Under the pieces are notes generated by a model. The model did no database searches and was not told the origin of the DNA. It was given only the letters and a program-made list of their open reading frames with translations. Shown here in pieces: positions 16,800 to 25,521 of a stretch of DNA of 64,000 nt. The first letter of the stretch is position 1; each line of letters opens with the position of its first letter. This DNA comes from Rhodobacteraceae bacterium Alg231-30 (lineage in GTDB: Bacteria > Pseudomonadota > Alphaproteobacteria > Rhodobacterales > Rhodobacteraceae): the NCBI GenBank assembly GCA_900143615.1, contig FREU01000004.1, forward strand, positions 1 through 64,000, given 5' to 3'. The translations under genes and the position numbers were made by a program.

Positions 16800-17152
16800 C
16801 CTGCCCGCGCGCCATTGGGCATGTCCCGCTCTGGCATGGCCAGCGCAGGCAGCAATCCGTCCGCATAGCCGATGTCAAACAACATCGCCTCAGACAGCAC
16901 GCCGGCCATTTTGCGTGGCGCAAGGTTGACCACAAACAAAGCCTGCTTCCCGATGACCTCTGTCGGATCGTCACGCTCCTGTTTCATACCGACAACCACC
17001 TGACGCACCGCAAATCCAAGATCCACGCGCAGCCGAACCAATTTGCGTGAGCCCTCCACGTCCTGAACCTCCAGAATTGTCCCGACACGAATGTCGATCT
17101 TTTCCAAATCGTCAAAAGACATTTCGGGTTTGGGATCTGCGATCTGTTCCAT
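16796..17152 (-). CDS. csaA: CsaA-type tRNA-binding domain protein
   Basis: 118 residues forming a single EMAP/Trbp111-like OB fold. [19 protein letters not shown] and [23 protein letters not shown] are the family signatures, and the C-terminal [16 protein letters not shown] fits CsaA. Homologues bind tRNA or act as secretion chaperones. The start is ATG 17152, with a GGAAAGG ribosome site; the open frame upstream to 17326 runs through the inverted repeat and is not coding. An internal ATG at 17122 (MSFDD) is a shorter alternative. Confidence 0.88.
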   Translation of the reverse strand: MEQIADPKPEMSFDDLEKIDIRVGTILEVQDVEGSRKLVRLRVDLGFAVRQVVVGMKQERDDPTEVIGKQALFVVNLAPRKMAGVLSEAMLFDIGYADGLLPALAMPERDMPNGARAG

Positions 17153-17249
17153 CGTTTCTGACCTTTCCAAAACAGGGATCTCCCCAAGAGAGCAAGGTGA
17201 ACATCGACAAAATGCACCCCATGCGCAACCAGTTCCCGACTCCCCCAAG

Positions 17250-17296
17250 CCCCCTTGGGCCACGGGGGTAGGCGGGCGGGCCGTGGACCAAGGGGG
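17250..17296. repeat. 16-bp inverted repeat between csaA and DMT gene
   Basis: Left arm CCCCCTTGGGCCACGG (17250-17265) pairs with right arm CCGTGGACCAAGGGGG (17281-17296) with one mismatch and a 15-nt G-rich loop. A smaller competing hairpin, CCCAAG-CCCC-CTTGGG, occupies 17244-17259. There is no T-run on either strand. It lies in the divergent intergenic region, upstream of both csaA and the DMT gene. Confidence 0.75.
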
Positions 17297-17385
17297 CGGA
17301 TGGCGCTGGCCCCGAAACACGCACAATTTAAATCAACGTCGTTTTCAGACTAGACCTACGCCCGCCTCCCGCGCCACATGGCGCG

Positions 17386-18339
17386 ATGAGCACACGCCTT
17401 CCCCTCGGCCCGCTATCGGCCCTCGTTGCAACGTTTTTCTTCTCGATCAACGATGCGGCAATCAAATTCCTGTCTGGCGATTATGCCCTGCATCAGATCG
17501 TCCTGACCCGCTCGCTGATCGGGCTGGCGGTGCTGGCCGTGATCATCCTGCCGTTTCAAGGCGGGTTGCGCGTGTTGCACACCCAACGTCTGCCCATGCA
17601 TATGCTGCGCGGCTTTTGTGTGGTGGCTGCCAATACCACCTTTTTCCTTGGCCTCGCCGTGCTGCCACTAGCCGACGCTATGGCAGTGTTCTTCATCTCC
17701 CCACTGCTGATCACTGCCTTCTCAGCCCTACTTTTGGGCGAACACATCGGCCCACGCCGCCAAATGGCGGTGGCCGCAGGCATGGTAGGCGTGTTGATCA
17801 TGATCCGCCCAGGTGCTGGCGATTTCAACATCGCTCTGCTGCTGCCGCTCTTGGCCGCTTTTGCCTATGCCATGCTGCATGTACTGACCCGTAAAATCGG
17901 CGGCACCGAAAGCGCGGCCACCATGTCGATCTACATTCAGGTGACCTTTATTCTGGTGTCCAGCCTCGTCGGACTTGGGCTCGGACACGGACATTTCGCC
18001 GGACGCGGCCCCGAGCTGTTTGATTTCCTTCTGCGCCCCTGGGGCTGGCCCGCAGCCAGCGACTGGCCGCTGCTGGTCTTGCTGGGCGTGGCCAGCGCGG
18101 GGGGCGGCTTTTTCATCTCGCAAGCCTATCGTCTGTCCGAAGCCAGTCTGATCGCACCGCTGGAATATATCGCCCTGCCCATCGCCGTGGCGCTCGGCAT
18201 CATTATCTTTGACGAATGGCCCGCCCCGACCACATGGATTGGCATGGCGCTGATTATCGGCGCTGGCTTGTTTGTCTTCTGGCGGGAAAGCGTCACTGAT
18301 GCCGACACCGGCCCCGATCGCCCGCGCACCCGCCGCTGA
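17386..18339 (+). CDS. DMT-superfamily (EamA) exporter
   Basis: 317-residue inner-membrane protein with ten helices in two EamA repeats. The N-terminal FFFSINDAAIKFLSGDYALH and the paired internal repeats around LADAMAVFFISPLLITAFSALLLGE and LSEASLIAPLEYIALPIAVALG are characteristic. Members export amino acids, metabolites or nucleotides. The substrate is not predictable. It is divergent from csaA and 75 bp upstream of the HAD phosphatase. Confidence 0.88.
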   Translation: MSTRLPLGPLSALVATFFFSINDAAIKFLSGDYALHQIVLTRSLIGLAVLAVIILPFQGGLRVLHTQRLPMHMLRGFCVVAANTTFFLGLAVLPLADAMAVFFISPLLITAFSALLLGEHIGPRRQMAVAAGMVGVLIMIRPGAGDFNIALLLPLLAAFAYAMLHVLTRKIGGTESAATMSIYIQVTFILVSSLVGLGLGHGHFAGRGPELFDFLLRPWGWPAASDWPLLVLLGVASAGGGFFISQAYRLSEASLIAPLEYIALPIAVALGIIIFDEWPAPTTWIGMALIIGAGLFVFWRESVTDADTGPDRPRTRR

Positions 18340-18414
18340 TCCGGAAATTGTTTCTTCCCCGCAAGCCTGACCCGCACTAGGGTCGCGGCAAGACTTCAAT
18401 TGCGGAAAACCACC

Positions 18415-19038
18415 ATGCCCAATATCGACGCCGTCATCTTTGACATCGGCAATGTGCTGATCCAATGGCAACCGGAAAACTTCTATGACCGCACCATCGG
18501 CGAAGACCGCCGCCGTGCGTTTTTTGCACAAGTGCCCCTGCACGAAGAACACCAGAAAGTGGACGAAGGCGTGCCCTTGCGCGATGTGATCTATCCGCTG
18601 GCGGACCGCTTCCCCCAATGGGGCGATGAGATCCGCATGTGGCACGACAACTGGAACGCGCTGGCGTCGCCCGACATCCCACATTCGGTGCGCCTGCTGG
18701 CAGCTCTGAAAGCCCGCGGCGTGGCAGTGTTCACCTTAACCAACTTTGGCTGGGACAACTTCCCACGCTCCCAAGAGGCGTTCCCCTTCCTGAAAACCTT
18801 TGATCGCGAATATGTCTCGGGACGTCTGAAGCTGATCAAACCCGACCCCGCGATCTATGCCCATGTCGAAGATGACTGCGGCATCGCCCCCGAAAAGCTG
18901 CTGTTTGCCGATGACCGCGCCGAAAACATCGCCGCCGCCGCCGCACGCGGCTGGCAAACCCATCACTTCCTGCACCCCCAAGGTTGGGCTGACCGTTTGG
19001 TCACCGAAGGGCTGTTGAGTCCCGAGGAGGCCGCATGA
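18415..19038 (+). CDS. HAD-superfamily phosphatase (YihX-like)
   Basis: 207-residue HAD hydrolase. Motif I is DAVIFDIGNVLIQW, where the second position of the usual DxD reads Asp-Ile-Gly, as in the YihX/epoxide-hydrolase-N-like branch. Motif II is VFTLTNFGWDNF, and motif III/IV spans SGRLKLIKPDPAIYAHV and LLFADDRAENIAAA. It probably dephosphorylates a small sugar phosphate. The start is ATG 18415. The stop overlaps the next start by 4 bp (ATGA), so it is coupled to the ornithine cyclodeaminase-like gene. Confidence 0.85.
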   Translation: MPNIDAVIFDIGNVLIQWQPENFYDRTIGEDRRRAFFAQVPLHEEHQKVDEGVPLRDVIYPLADRFPQWGDEIRMWHDNWNALASPDIPHSVRLLAALKARGVAVFTLTNFGWDNFPRSQEAFPFLKTFDREYVSGRLKLIKPDPAIYAHVEDDCGIAPEKLLFADDRAENIAAAAARGWQTHHFLHPQGWADRLVTEGLLSPEEAA

Positions 19039-19949
19039 CCACCATCATCCCCTTTGCCGAAGGTCAGGCCAACCTCGACTGGATCGAGCTCACCGAAGCT
19101 TTGGCCGCAGGCCACGCCCTGCCCCGCGCTGAAATCTCTGACAACTTTCTCTACCGTGGCAAAGATACGCTGTTGCAGCGCCAAGCCTGGATCGACGGGC
19201 TGGGCATCGCGGTCAAATCCGCCACCGTCTTTCCCGACAATCCGTCCCAAGACGTGCCGATGATCCACGGCGCCGTGACGCTGTTTGATGACGCCCACGG
19301 CATTCTCGCCGCGCTTTTGGATTTCCACCTTGTCACCAAATGGAAAACCGCAGGTGACAGCCTACTGGCGGCGCGCCGGCTGGCGCGCCCCGACAGCGAA
19401 AACATCCTGATCGTTGGCGCGGGCACCGTTGGGCGCAATCTGCACGCCGCCTATTCGGCAGCCTTCCCCAACGCGCGCTTTACCGTCTGGAACCGCAGCC
19501 CAGTGAACGCCGAAAAGATGGCGGCAGAAATTGCGGGCCTGAACGTGGCCACCGACCTAGAGGCTGCTGTCGGTCAGGCCGACATCATCACCTGCGCCAC
19601 CATGTCGACCGAGCCGACCCTGCGCGGCGAGTGGCTCAAGCCGGGCCAGCACGTTGATCTGATCGGCGCCTATCGCCCTGACATGCGCGAAACGGATGAT
19701 GTGGCCCTGCAACGCGCCCGCGTGTTTGTCGACAGCTTTGCCACCACGCTCGATCATATTGGCGAGCTCAAAATCCCGCTCGCGTCCGGTGCCATCCCTC
19801 GCGATCATGTGCTGGCCGATTATTATGACCTCGACAAATTTGTCCGCCACTCGGATCAGGACATTACGCTGTTTAAAAACGGCGGCGGTGCGCATCTGGA
19901 TTTGATGACGGCCAACTACATCCTCAGTCGCTGGAAAACCGCACACTGA
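19035..19949 (+). CDS. Ornithine cyclodeaminase / mu-crystallin family protein
   Basis: 304 residues. The Rossmann NAD site is ENILIVGAGTVGRNLHAAYS, followed by FTVWNRSPVNAEKMAAEI and ADIITCATMSTEPTLRGEWL, with LDFHLVTKWKTAGDSLLAAR for the substrate lysine/arginine region. Members include ornithine cyclodeaminase, alanine dehydrogenase and ketimine reductases. The substrate cannot be assigned here. It is translationally coupled to the HAD phosphatase upstream. Confidence 0.87.
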   Translation: MTTIIPFAEGQANLDWIELTEALAAGHALPRAEISDNFLYRGKDTLLQRQAWIDGLGIAVKSATVFPDNPSQDVPMIHGAVTLFDDAHGILAALLDFHLVTKWKTAGDSLLAARRLARPDSENILIVGAGTVGRNLHAAYSAAFPNARFTVWNRSPVNAEKMAAEIAGLNVATDLEAAVGQADIITCATMSTEPTLRGEWLKPGQHVDLIGAYRPDMRETDDVALQRARVFVDSFATTLDHIGELKIPLASGAIPRDHVLADYYDLDKFVRHSDQDITLFKNGGGAHLDLMTANYILSRWKTAH

Positions 19950-20042
19950 GACGGGCGCAGCCGGAACGCTCCGCGTTCCGGACAATTTTCGGCGCGCGCA
20001 ACGCCCGTTGTGTTTACAAACCCACTGACCACAAAAACCGCA

Positions 20043-20086
20043 CCGTCGCGTTGCCGACGTAATACCGACGCGATACCGACGTTCTA
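20043..20086 (-). repeat. 11-bp tandem motif, copy 2 (4 units)
   Basis: Four consecutive 11-bp units on the plus strand: CCGTCGCGTTG, CCGACGTAATA, CCGACGCGATA, CCGACGTTCTA. On the minus strand they read as the same TATnnCGTCGG motif found at 993-1025. They lie in the gap between the convergent ornithine cyclodeaminase-like gene and the MFS gene. Confidence 0.8.
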
Positions 20087-20109
20087 TTTCGTCAAATCAT
20101 CAAATTAAC

Positions 20110-21342
20110 CTATGCCGCAACGGGAACGCGGTTCTCTCGGATCGGCAGATGCACAATCGCGCTAAAGGCCCCGACACCAACTCCGATCCACCACACCGCC
20201 GTATAATCGCCATAGCTGTCATACATCCGCCCGCCCAGCCAGACGCCCAGAAAGCTGCCAAGCTGATGAGAGAAAAAGACAATTCCATAGAGTGTGCCCA
20301 TGTAACGCACCCCATAAAGATGCGCGACAAGACCCGAGGTCAGCGGCACAGTCGCCAACCAGAGCGACCCCATCACGACTGAGAAGACAACCACGCTCAT
20401 CGGGGTGATCGGCATCAGGATAAACACCGCCGCTGCAATCGTGCGCCCCGTGTAAACCGCTGCCAGCAAATACTTTTTTGAATACCGCGCGCCCAGCCAA
20501 CCAGCCAATAAAGTGCCGCCAATATTGGACACGCCAATCAACGCGATGGCCACCGCCCCAAGCGCTGAGGTTGTCGCCACACCAACGCTGGCTAGCATCG
20601 AGCTTGGATCAATCGCGGCGCACATCTCGGTGATCATCGCCGGAAAATGCGCGGTGATAAATCCCAACTGATAGCCGCAGCTGAAAAAACCCACAAAAAT
20701 CAACGTGTAAGACGGATCGCGGAACGCTCTTTTCAGGGTGTCACCCATGCTCTCTTGCAACGCGACTTTGCTCGCCGCAGGCGCGCGCATCATTGGCAAC
20801 AACAGCAGGATCATCAAAATCGCCGCAGCAAATATCAGGAATGTATTCTGCCAACTCATAAAGCTCAGCATCCACTCAGCCGTCGGCGGCCCAACAATCT
20901 GCCCACCAGACCCTGCCGCCGTGGCAATCGCCAGAGACATCGAGCGGTTTTCCTCGGAACTGGCGCGCCCGACAACCGCCAGGATTACGCCAAAACCCGT
21001 GCCCGCAATGCCAAATCCCACCAATATTTCATAGACTTGATGCGCCTCTGGGCTGACTGCATATGACGACAGAACCAGCCCCGTCGCATAAAACAACGCG
21101 CCCAGCACAATAGCTTTTCGATCCCCGATTTTTTCGGCAATTGCGCCAAAAAATGGCTGTCCAAATCCCCAAGCAAGGTTCTGAATGGCAATCGCCAGAG
21201 AAAACTCGGACCGCAGCCAGCCAAATTCCTGCGCAATCGGAATCTGAAATACCCCAAAGCTCGCCCGAATGGAAAAACTCACCAAAATGATGGCACAGCC
21301 GACCAGCAAGACCGGCGTGAACAGCGGGGGTTTTTGAACCAT
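20110..21342 (-). CDS. MFS transporter (oxalate/formate or monocarboxylate-like)
   Basis: 410-residue, 12-helix major facilitator. N-terminal SFSIRASFGVFQIPIAQEFGW, GFGQPFFGAIAEKIGDRKAI (motif A region) and the C-terminal YGVRYMGTLYGIVFFSHQLGSFLGVWLGG resemble the oxalate:formate/monocarboxylate branch that is common in proteobacteria. The start is ATG 21342, with AGGAGG 6 nt upstream; an earlier in-frame ATG at 21396 is less likely. The substrate is unknown. Confidence 0.88.
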   Translation of the reverse strand: MVQKPPLFTPVLLVGCAIILVSFSIRASFGVFQIPIAQEFGWLRSEFSLAIAIQNLAWGFGQPFFGAIAEKIGDRKAIVLGALFYATGLVLSSYAVSPEAHQVYEILVGFGIAGTGFGVILAVVGRASSEENRSMSLAIATAAGSGGQIVGPPTAEWMLSFMSWQNTFLIFAAAILMILLLLPMMRAPAASKVALQESMGDTLKRAFRDPSYTLIFVGFFSCGYQLGFITAHFPAMITEMCAAIDPSSMLASVGVATTSALGAVAIALIGVSNIGGTLLAGWLGARYSKKYLLAAVYTGRTIAAAVFILMPITPMSVVVFSVVMGSLWLATVPLTSGLVAHLYGVRYMGTLYGIVFFSHQLGSFLGVWLGGRMYDSYGDYTAVWWIGVGVGAFSAIVHLPIRENRVPVAA

Positions 21343-21484
21343 GTCGGCCTCCTGTTGCGCGGACCTTAGATTGGATTGTGCAGCGCCTTCGGTCAATTCA
21401 GCATTTGTTTAGATGCACATCACATACTGTTATCAATGCAACCACTCTCTTTCCCTTCCTCGCGTCATTAGCTAATGGGGGAAT

Positions 21485-22549
21485 ATGACCACGTTGCCAC
21501 AAATATATGCCGCCCGCGTCGCCTCTGGCGATTTAGTCGCAGATGACGCCCAAGAAGCGGTGTTGCCAGAGTTCGAACGCATTCGTGCAGAGTTAAGCGT
21601 GCCCGCCAAGAAAAGCTGGTTTCGCAAATCCACCCCTGCGCCTGTGCGCGGGCTGTACCTTTGGGGTGGCGTTGGGCGCGGCAAATCCATGTTGATGGAT
21701 TTGTTTGTGGAACATTTGGATGTGCCCGTGCGACGTGTGCATTTTCACGCCTTTATGCAGGAAATCCACGAGGCGATGCACACAGCGCGCAAAGACGGTG
21801 TTGAGGACGCCCTGCACCCTGTCGCCAAGTCCGTCTCAGACACTGTACGTGTTCTGGCGTTTGACGAGATGCAGATCACCGATATTACCGATGCCATGAT
21901 CGTCGGACGCTTGTTTGAAAAGCTGTTTGAGGCGGGTACGGTTGTCGTCACCACCTCAAACCGCGTGCCGGACGATCTCTACAAAGACGGTCTAAATCGC
22001 CAGCTTTTCCTCCCCTTTATCAGCCTCATCAAAGAGCAGATGCGGGTCTGGGAATTGGTGAGCCCGAATGACTATCGCCAAAACCGGCTTGCGGGCAATC
22101 AGGTCTATTTTGTCCAAGCCGGCACCGAAGCCCGCAGCGAAATTCGCGCGATCTGGGAAGACCTATCCGGAGGTCATGCGGAGCCACTTGCGTTGACCGT
22201 AAAGGGTCGTCAGGTCACCCTCCCCGCGTTTCGCAACGGCGTCGCGCGGGCGTCTTTCTTTGATCTCTGCGGCAAGATGTTGGGGCCGGGGGATTACTTG
22301 GAAATCGCCAAAACGGTTAAAGTATTGATCCTGGAAGACATTCCAGCATTGTCGCGAACAAATTTCAACGAAGCCAAGCGCTTTGTAACCTTGATCGACG
22401 CGCTCTATGAGGCCCAAGTCCGTCTGATCTGTTCCGCAGCAGCACAGCCGGAAATGCTCTATCTCGAAGGCGAAGGCACATTTGAATTTGAACGCACTGC
22501 CTCGCGCTTGCGGGAGATGCAAGATGCCGATTGGGGGCAGAAGACCTAG
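21485..22549 (+). CDS. zapE: Cell division protein ZapE (AFG1-like ATPase)
   Basis: 354-residue P-loop ATPase of the AFG1/ZapE family. Walker A is GVGRGKSML (about residues 60-68), Walker B lies in VLAFDEMQITD, and VVTTSNRVPDDLYKDGLNRQLFLPFI is the family sensor region. ZapE associates with the division ring in E. coli and may link to membrane protein turnover. In alphaproteobacteria this gene is often near mdh. It is divergent from the MFS gene. Confidence 0.93.
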   Translation: MTTLPQIYAARVASGDLVADDAQEAVLPEFERIRAELSVPAKKSWFRKSTPAPVRGLYLWGGVGRGKSMLMDLFVEHLDVPVRRVHFHAFMQEIHEAMHTARKDGVEDALHPVAKSVSDTVRVLAFDEMQITDITDAMIVGRLFEKLFEAGTVVVTTSNRVPDDLYKDGLNRQLFLPFISLIKEQMRVWELVSPNDYRQNRLAGNQVYFVQAGTEARSEIRAIWEDLSGGHAEPLALTVKGRQVTLPAFRNGVARASFFDLCGKMLGPGDYLEIAKTVKVLILEDIPALSRTNFNEAKRFVTLIDALYEAQVRLICSAAAQPEMLYLEGEGTFEFERTASRLREMQDADWGQKT

Positions 22550-22626
22550 CCCTAAGAGATCCCTGACACCAAAAAACGCATCGCTGCCCATCTCCCTACC
22601 GGCCCATCCAGCTACGCAGAAAGCTT

Positions 22627-22669
22627 GGAGTCCGTCGCTTAAAAATAAAATTTTTCTTCGACGGACTCC
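22627..22669. repeat. Perfect 11-bp inverted repeat with A/T inner stem
   Basis: GGAGTCCGTCG (22627-22637) pairs exactly with CGACGGACTCC (22659-22669). Inside the loop AAAAAT (22641-22646) can pair with ATTTTT (22650-22655), extending the structure. It lies between zapE and the flavocytochrome gene and could terminate zapE, though the T-rich part is within the loop rather than after the stem. Confidence 0.75.
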
Positions 22670-22746
22670 GCCCCCATCCTTGTTTAACCCTCTGAAAAGC
22701 AAGCATTCAATTCGTGATGCGCGCATCTGAGAGAAAGAGGGACACC

Positions 22747-24090
22747 ATGAAAAATATCAAAATTGCACTCTGGGGTACCATCGTCGGCTTGACCGCATTA
22801 TGGCTGGCCGCCAACCCGATCATGACCGAAGAGTTGAGCTTTAAAGCAGTGCGGGACTTTGCGGTTCAGTATTCCGGCGTTCTCAGCATTGGGGCGATGA
22901 GCATTATCATGGTGCTGGCCACACGCGCCAAATGGATCGAGCCTTGGGTGAACGGCTTGGATAAATCTTATCGCTTGCACAAGTGGTTGGGCATCACAGC
23001 CGTGATCGCCGCAGTTCTGCACTGGATCGCCGCAATGGGACCTAAATGGCTTGTCTCTGCGGGTCTTATGACACGCCCCGAACACGGACCAAGAGGGACA
23101 GGAACCGCAGTTGACCTTCCCACCCTCCAGCAGTTCTTTCGGGAGCAACGCGGGTTGGCTGAGCATGTTGGCGAATGGGCGTTCTACGTAATCGTCGCTC
23201 TGGTCATTCTCGCATTGATCAAACGCCTACCTTATAAATTATTTGTCTCGACCCACACAGCGATGGCGATCGCCTTTTTAGCTCTGGCTGCGCACTCTGT
23301 GGTTCTTTTGGGCTATGAGATGTGGACTCAGCCTGTCGGGGTCGTATCGGGGACCCTCTTGATCGCAGGTGTTGTTTCAACGGTAATGTCGCTGGCGGGT
23401 TTGATTGGAAAACGTCACCGCGTAGCAGGACGCATCGACAACATCCGCACTTTCTCGGAGACCAGAACCACCGAAGTCGACATCGCAATGAACAAAAGTT
23501 GGGAGCCGCATCGCGCGGGCCAGTTCGCCTTTGTGACCTTTGACGAGAAAGAGGGCAAACACCCGTTTACCATTGCATCCGCTTGGGATCCCACCACAGC
23601 AAAGGTTACCTTTATGATCAAGGAGCTCGGCGACTACACCAACACGCTTGCCAGCACACTTAAATTGGGCGCAGACGCTCAGGTTGAAGGGCCTTACGGC
23701 CGCTTCACATTCCAAGACCAAAAGGACCATCAAATCTGGATTGGGGCTGGCATCGGAATCGCACCTTTTGTGGCTCGCATGAAAGAACTGGCTCTCGCTG
23801 GCGGCACCAAAACCGTTGATTTTATCCACAGCACCAAAGACATTTCCAAAGAGGCCATGGACAGTTTGATGGCAGACGCCGAAGCCGCTGGCATTCAACT
23901 GCACGTATTGGTTGACGACCGTGATGGATATTTGTCTGGCGAGCGGTTGCGTGCCATGGTGCCACAATGGAAAGCTTCTAGCGTTTGGTTTTGCGGACCC
24001 AGCAAGTTTGGTCAAACACTCAAAAATGACCTGACGACACGCGGCTTGGCAAAATCAGACTTCCATCAGGAAGCTTTTGGAATGCGCTAA
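22747..24090 (+). CDS. Ferric-reductase-like transmembrane flavocytochrome
   Basis: 447-residue inner-membrane oxidoreductase. The N-terminal half has six or so helices with paired haem-ligand histidines in RLHKWLGITAVIAAVLHW and STHTAMAIAFLALAAHS. The C-terminal half is a ferredoxin-NADP reductase-like module with the FAD motif HPFTIAS, IGAGIGIAPFVARM (NAD(P) site) and VWFCGPSKFGQTL. It should carry electrons from NAD(P)H across the membrane via FAD and haem to iron or another acceptor. ATG 22747 is preceded by AGAGGGA. Confidence 0.88.
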   Translation: MKNIKIALWGTIVGLTALWLAANPIMTEELSFKAVRDFAVQYSGVLSIGAMSIIMVLATRAKWIEPWVNGLDKSYRLHKWLGITAVIAAVLHWIAAMGPKWLVSAGLMTRPEHGPRGTGTAVDLPTLQQFFREQRGLAEHVGEWAFYVIVALVILALIKRLPYKLFVSTHTAMAIAFLALAAHSVVLLGYEMWTQPVGVVSGTLLIAGVVSTVMSLAGLIGKRHRVAGRIDNIRTFSETRTTEVDIAMNKSWEPHRAGQFAFVTFDEKEGKHPFTIASAWDPTTAKVTFMIKELGDYTNTLASTLKLGADAQVEGPYGRFTFQDQKDHQIWIGAGIGIAPFVARMKELALAGGTKTVDFIHSTKDISKEAMDSLMADAEAAGIQLHVLVDDRDGYLSGERLRAMVPQWKASSVWFCGPSKFGQTLKNDLTTRGLAKSDFHQEAFGMR

Positions 24091-24109
24091 TTGGTATCGC
24101 CTCTGACTA

Positions 24110-24159
24110 CTGTCCGGGATGCCAAGCAGGCTTCGTTTGGCCCCAAGCATCTCGGACAG
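24110..24159. terminator. Hairpin after flavocytochrome gene (possible terminator)
   Basis: CTGTCCGGGATGC (24110-24122) pairs with GCATCTCGGACAG (24147-24159) over 13 bp with one G-U wobble. It is 20 bp after the flavocytochrome stop. There is no T-run, so any termination role would be weak or Rho-assisted. Confidence 0.45.
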
Positions 24160-24266
24160 GCCTCTGAGAGACACAGCCCCAAGATCATGCTGAGAATATT
24201 CGTGAAATAATAGTAGTCAGCAATATACCATTTGCTTAGGTTTGAGAAAACCGAGCGGGCACCCTA

Positions 24267-25157
24267 ATGATTTCAGACGATCTCTCAGTTATTTTCATTG
24301 TAGAGGGAGAAAATCTACAGGCGCAATCTGTCCTTCTGGCAGCGACTCTCAAGACGCATCTAGCGCAGGGCACTCGGAAAATTGCCTATGTTCCTGAACA
24401 CTATATCGACAAGCTCTACCCAGAGGTTCTGCAAGTTTATCAAAGGTGTGGAGTGGAGGTGGCCCCCCTTCCAAAACTCTCTCAGGAATGGCGTAAGCCT
24501 TACCCCCATGGCAACAAAATAATTGCCTGCACAGCCCCTCGAACCACATCCGCAACCGTCTTTTTAGACACCGATATCGTTCTCGCAAAGACACCCGACT
24601 TTGAAGAACTCCTCAAGGATGTGACTGTTGCCTTGGTCCCCGAAGGCACTCCAACATGGAGCAAGGATCAAGAGCGCTGGGAGCGGGCATATGCTTTCTT
24701 TGATCTCCCTTATCCTAAAGAGCGTGTGCAGCTGGTTCGACGCAGGCGCATTGAGTTTGTACCCTATTTCAATGCTGGCATGGTGGCCTTTAAGGACGTC
24801 GAAATCCAAGATGGCAAACACTTTGGGCATCTTTGGTTGGAAACCGCGATGGAATTTGATCATAGAGCGCCCATCGGCGGCAAAAGACCCTGGCTGGACC
24901 AAATTACGCTTCCTCTCACGCTCAAGCGATTTGATGTTCCGTATCGCGTTGCTTCGGAACTTTATAATTTCTCGATATCCAGCCGCATCTTTCAAGACGG
25001 TTTGGAACCAAGTATCGTCCACTATCACCGCTGGGGATACCTGCGCGCATGGCCGCATTATTTAGCGACGCATCAAGCATTGCTGGAGGTTTGCGGGCCG
25101 GTTTTGGCGATGGAGCTGCGCGCGCGATTTGACGCCATTTGGAGTGCGAGCGTCTAG
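24267..25157 (+). CDS. Glycosyltransferase, GT-A fold (GT8-like)
   Basis: 296 residues. TTSATVFLDTDIVLAKTPDF contains a DxD-type metal/nucleotide-sugar site (about residues 96-100), followed by FVPYFNAGMVAF, RPWLDQITLPLTL and IVHYHRWGYLRAW, the arrangement seen in GT8-like enzymes. There is no signal peptide or membrane segment, so it is cytoplasmic. The donor and acceptor are unknown. The DNA here looks less GC-rich than the flanks and has no strong ribosome site, which might indicate transfer. It lies 365 bp upstream of the GT2/GT39 cluster and may belong with it. Confidence 0.7.
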   Translation: MISDDLSVIFIVEGENLQAQSVLLAATLKTHLAQGTRKIAYVPEHYIDKLYPEVLQVYQRCGVEVAPLPKLSQEWRKPYPHGNKIIACTAPRTTSATVFLDTDIVLAKTPDFEELLKDVTVALVPEGTPTWSKDQERWERAYAFFDLPYPKERVQLVRRRRIEFVPYFNAGMVAFKDVEIQDGKHFGHLWLETAMEFDHRAPIGGKRPWLDQITLPLTLKRFDVPYRVASELYNFSISSRIFQDGLEPSIVHYHRWGYLRAWPHYLATHQALLEVCGPVLAMELRARFDAIWSASV

Positions 25158-25521
25158 TTGGGAAACCGACGTCAACAAATGACCATTTTCCGATGATTCA
25201 CCGCAAGACCATGCTCATGTGGCCTCTCGATAATCAGAACCCGATGATCAACTGCCAAGTGACACCGCCATAAACATGCTGTGCAGTAATCCCTTGAGGG
25301 CCTCCGCACTAAAACAGCTGCACCAAATATTGAGAGCAGGTCTCGTGCGCACTCCAAATAAGTCAAATCTTCGGCGAAACCCAAACTTACATACTGGTGT
25401 TCTTTGGCGTCGCCGCGCCACATTGGACGACTGCCCTTGACGCCACTTCAATATCGCGGAAGAAGGGGCAGACTGACTATTAGTGCTACATTGCCTAATA
25501 ATTGCCCTGAACAGGTGCCCT
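25158..25521. other. Gene-free intergenic stretch
   Basis: No credible gene. Two overlapping minus-strand open frames (25172-25423, 25248-25670) have no recognisable domain, no ribosome site and partly lie antisense to the GT2 gene. The stretch could be decayed coding DNA, but nothing in it is identifiable. Confidence 0.5.

Noticed and set aside
17152-17326. Longer csaA start at 17326
   Set aside because: The added region runs through the 16-bp inverted repeat; CsaA proteins are about 110 residues and ATG 17152 has a ribosome site.
25172-25423. 83-codon minus-strand frame in the glycosyltransferase gap
   Set aside because: No domain, no ribosome site and no coupling to neighbours.
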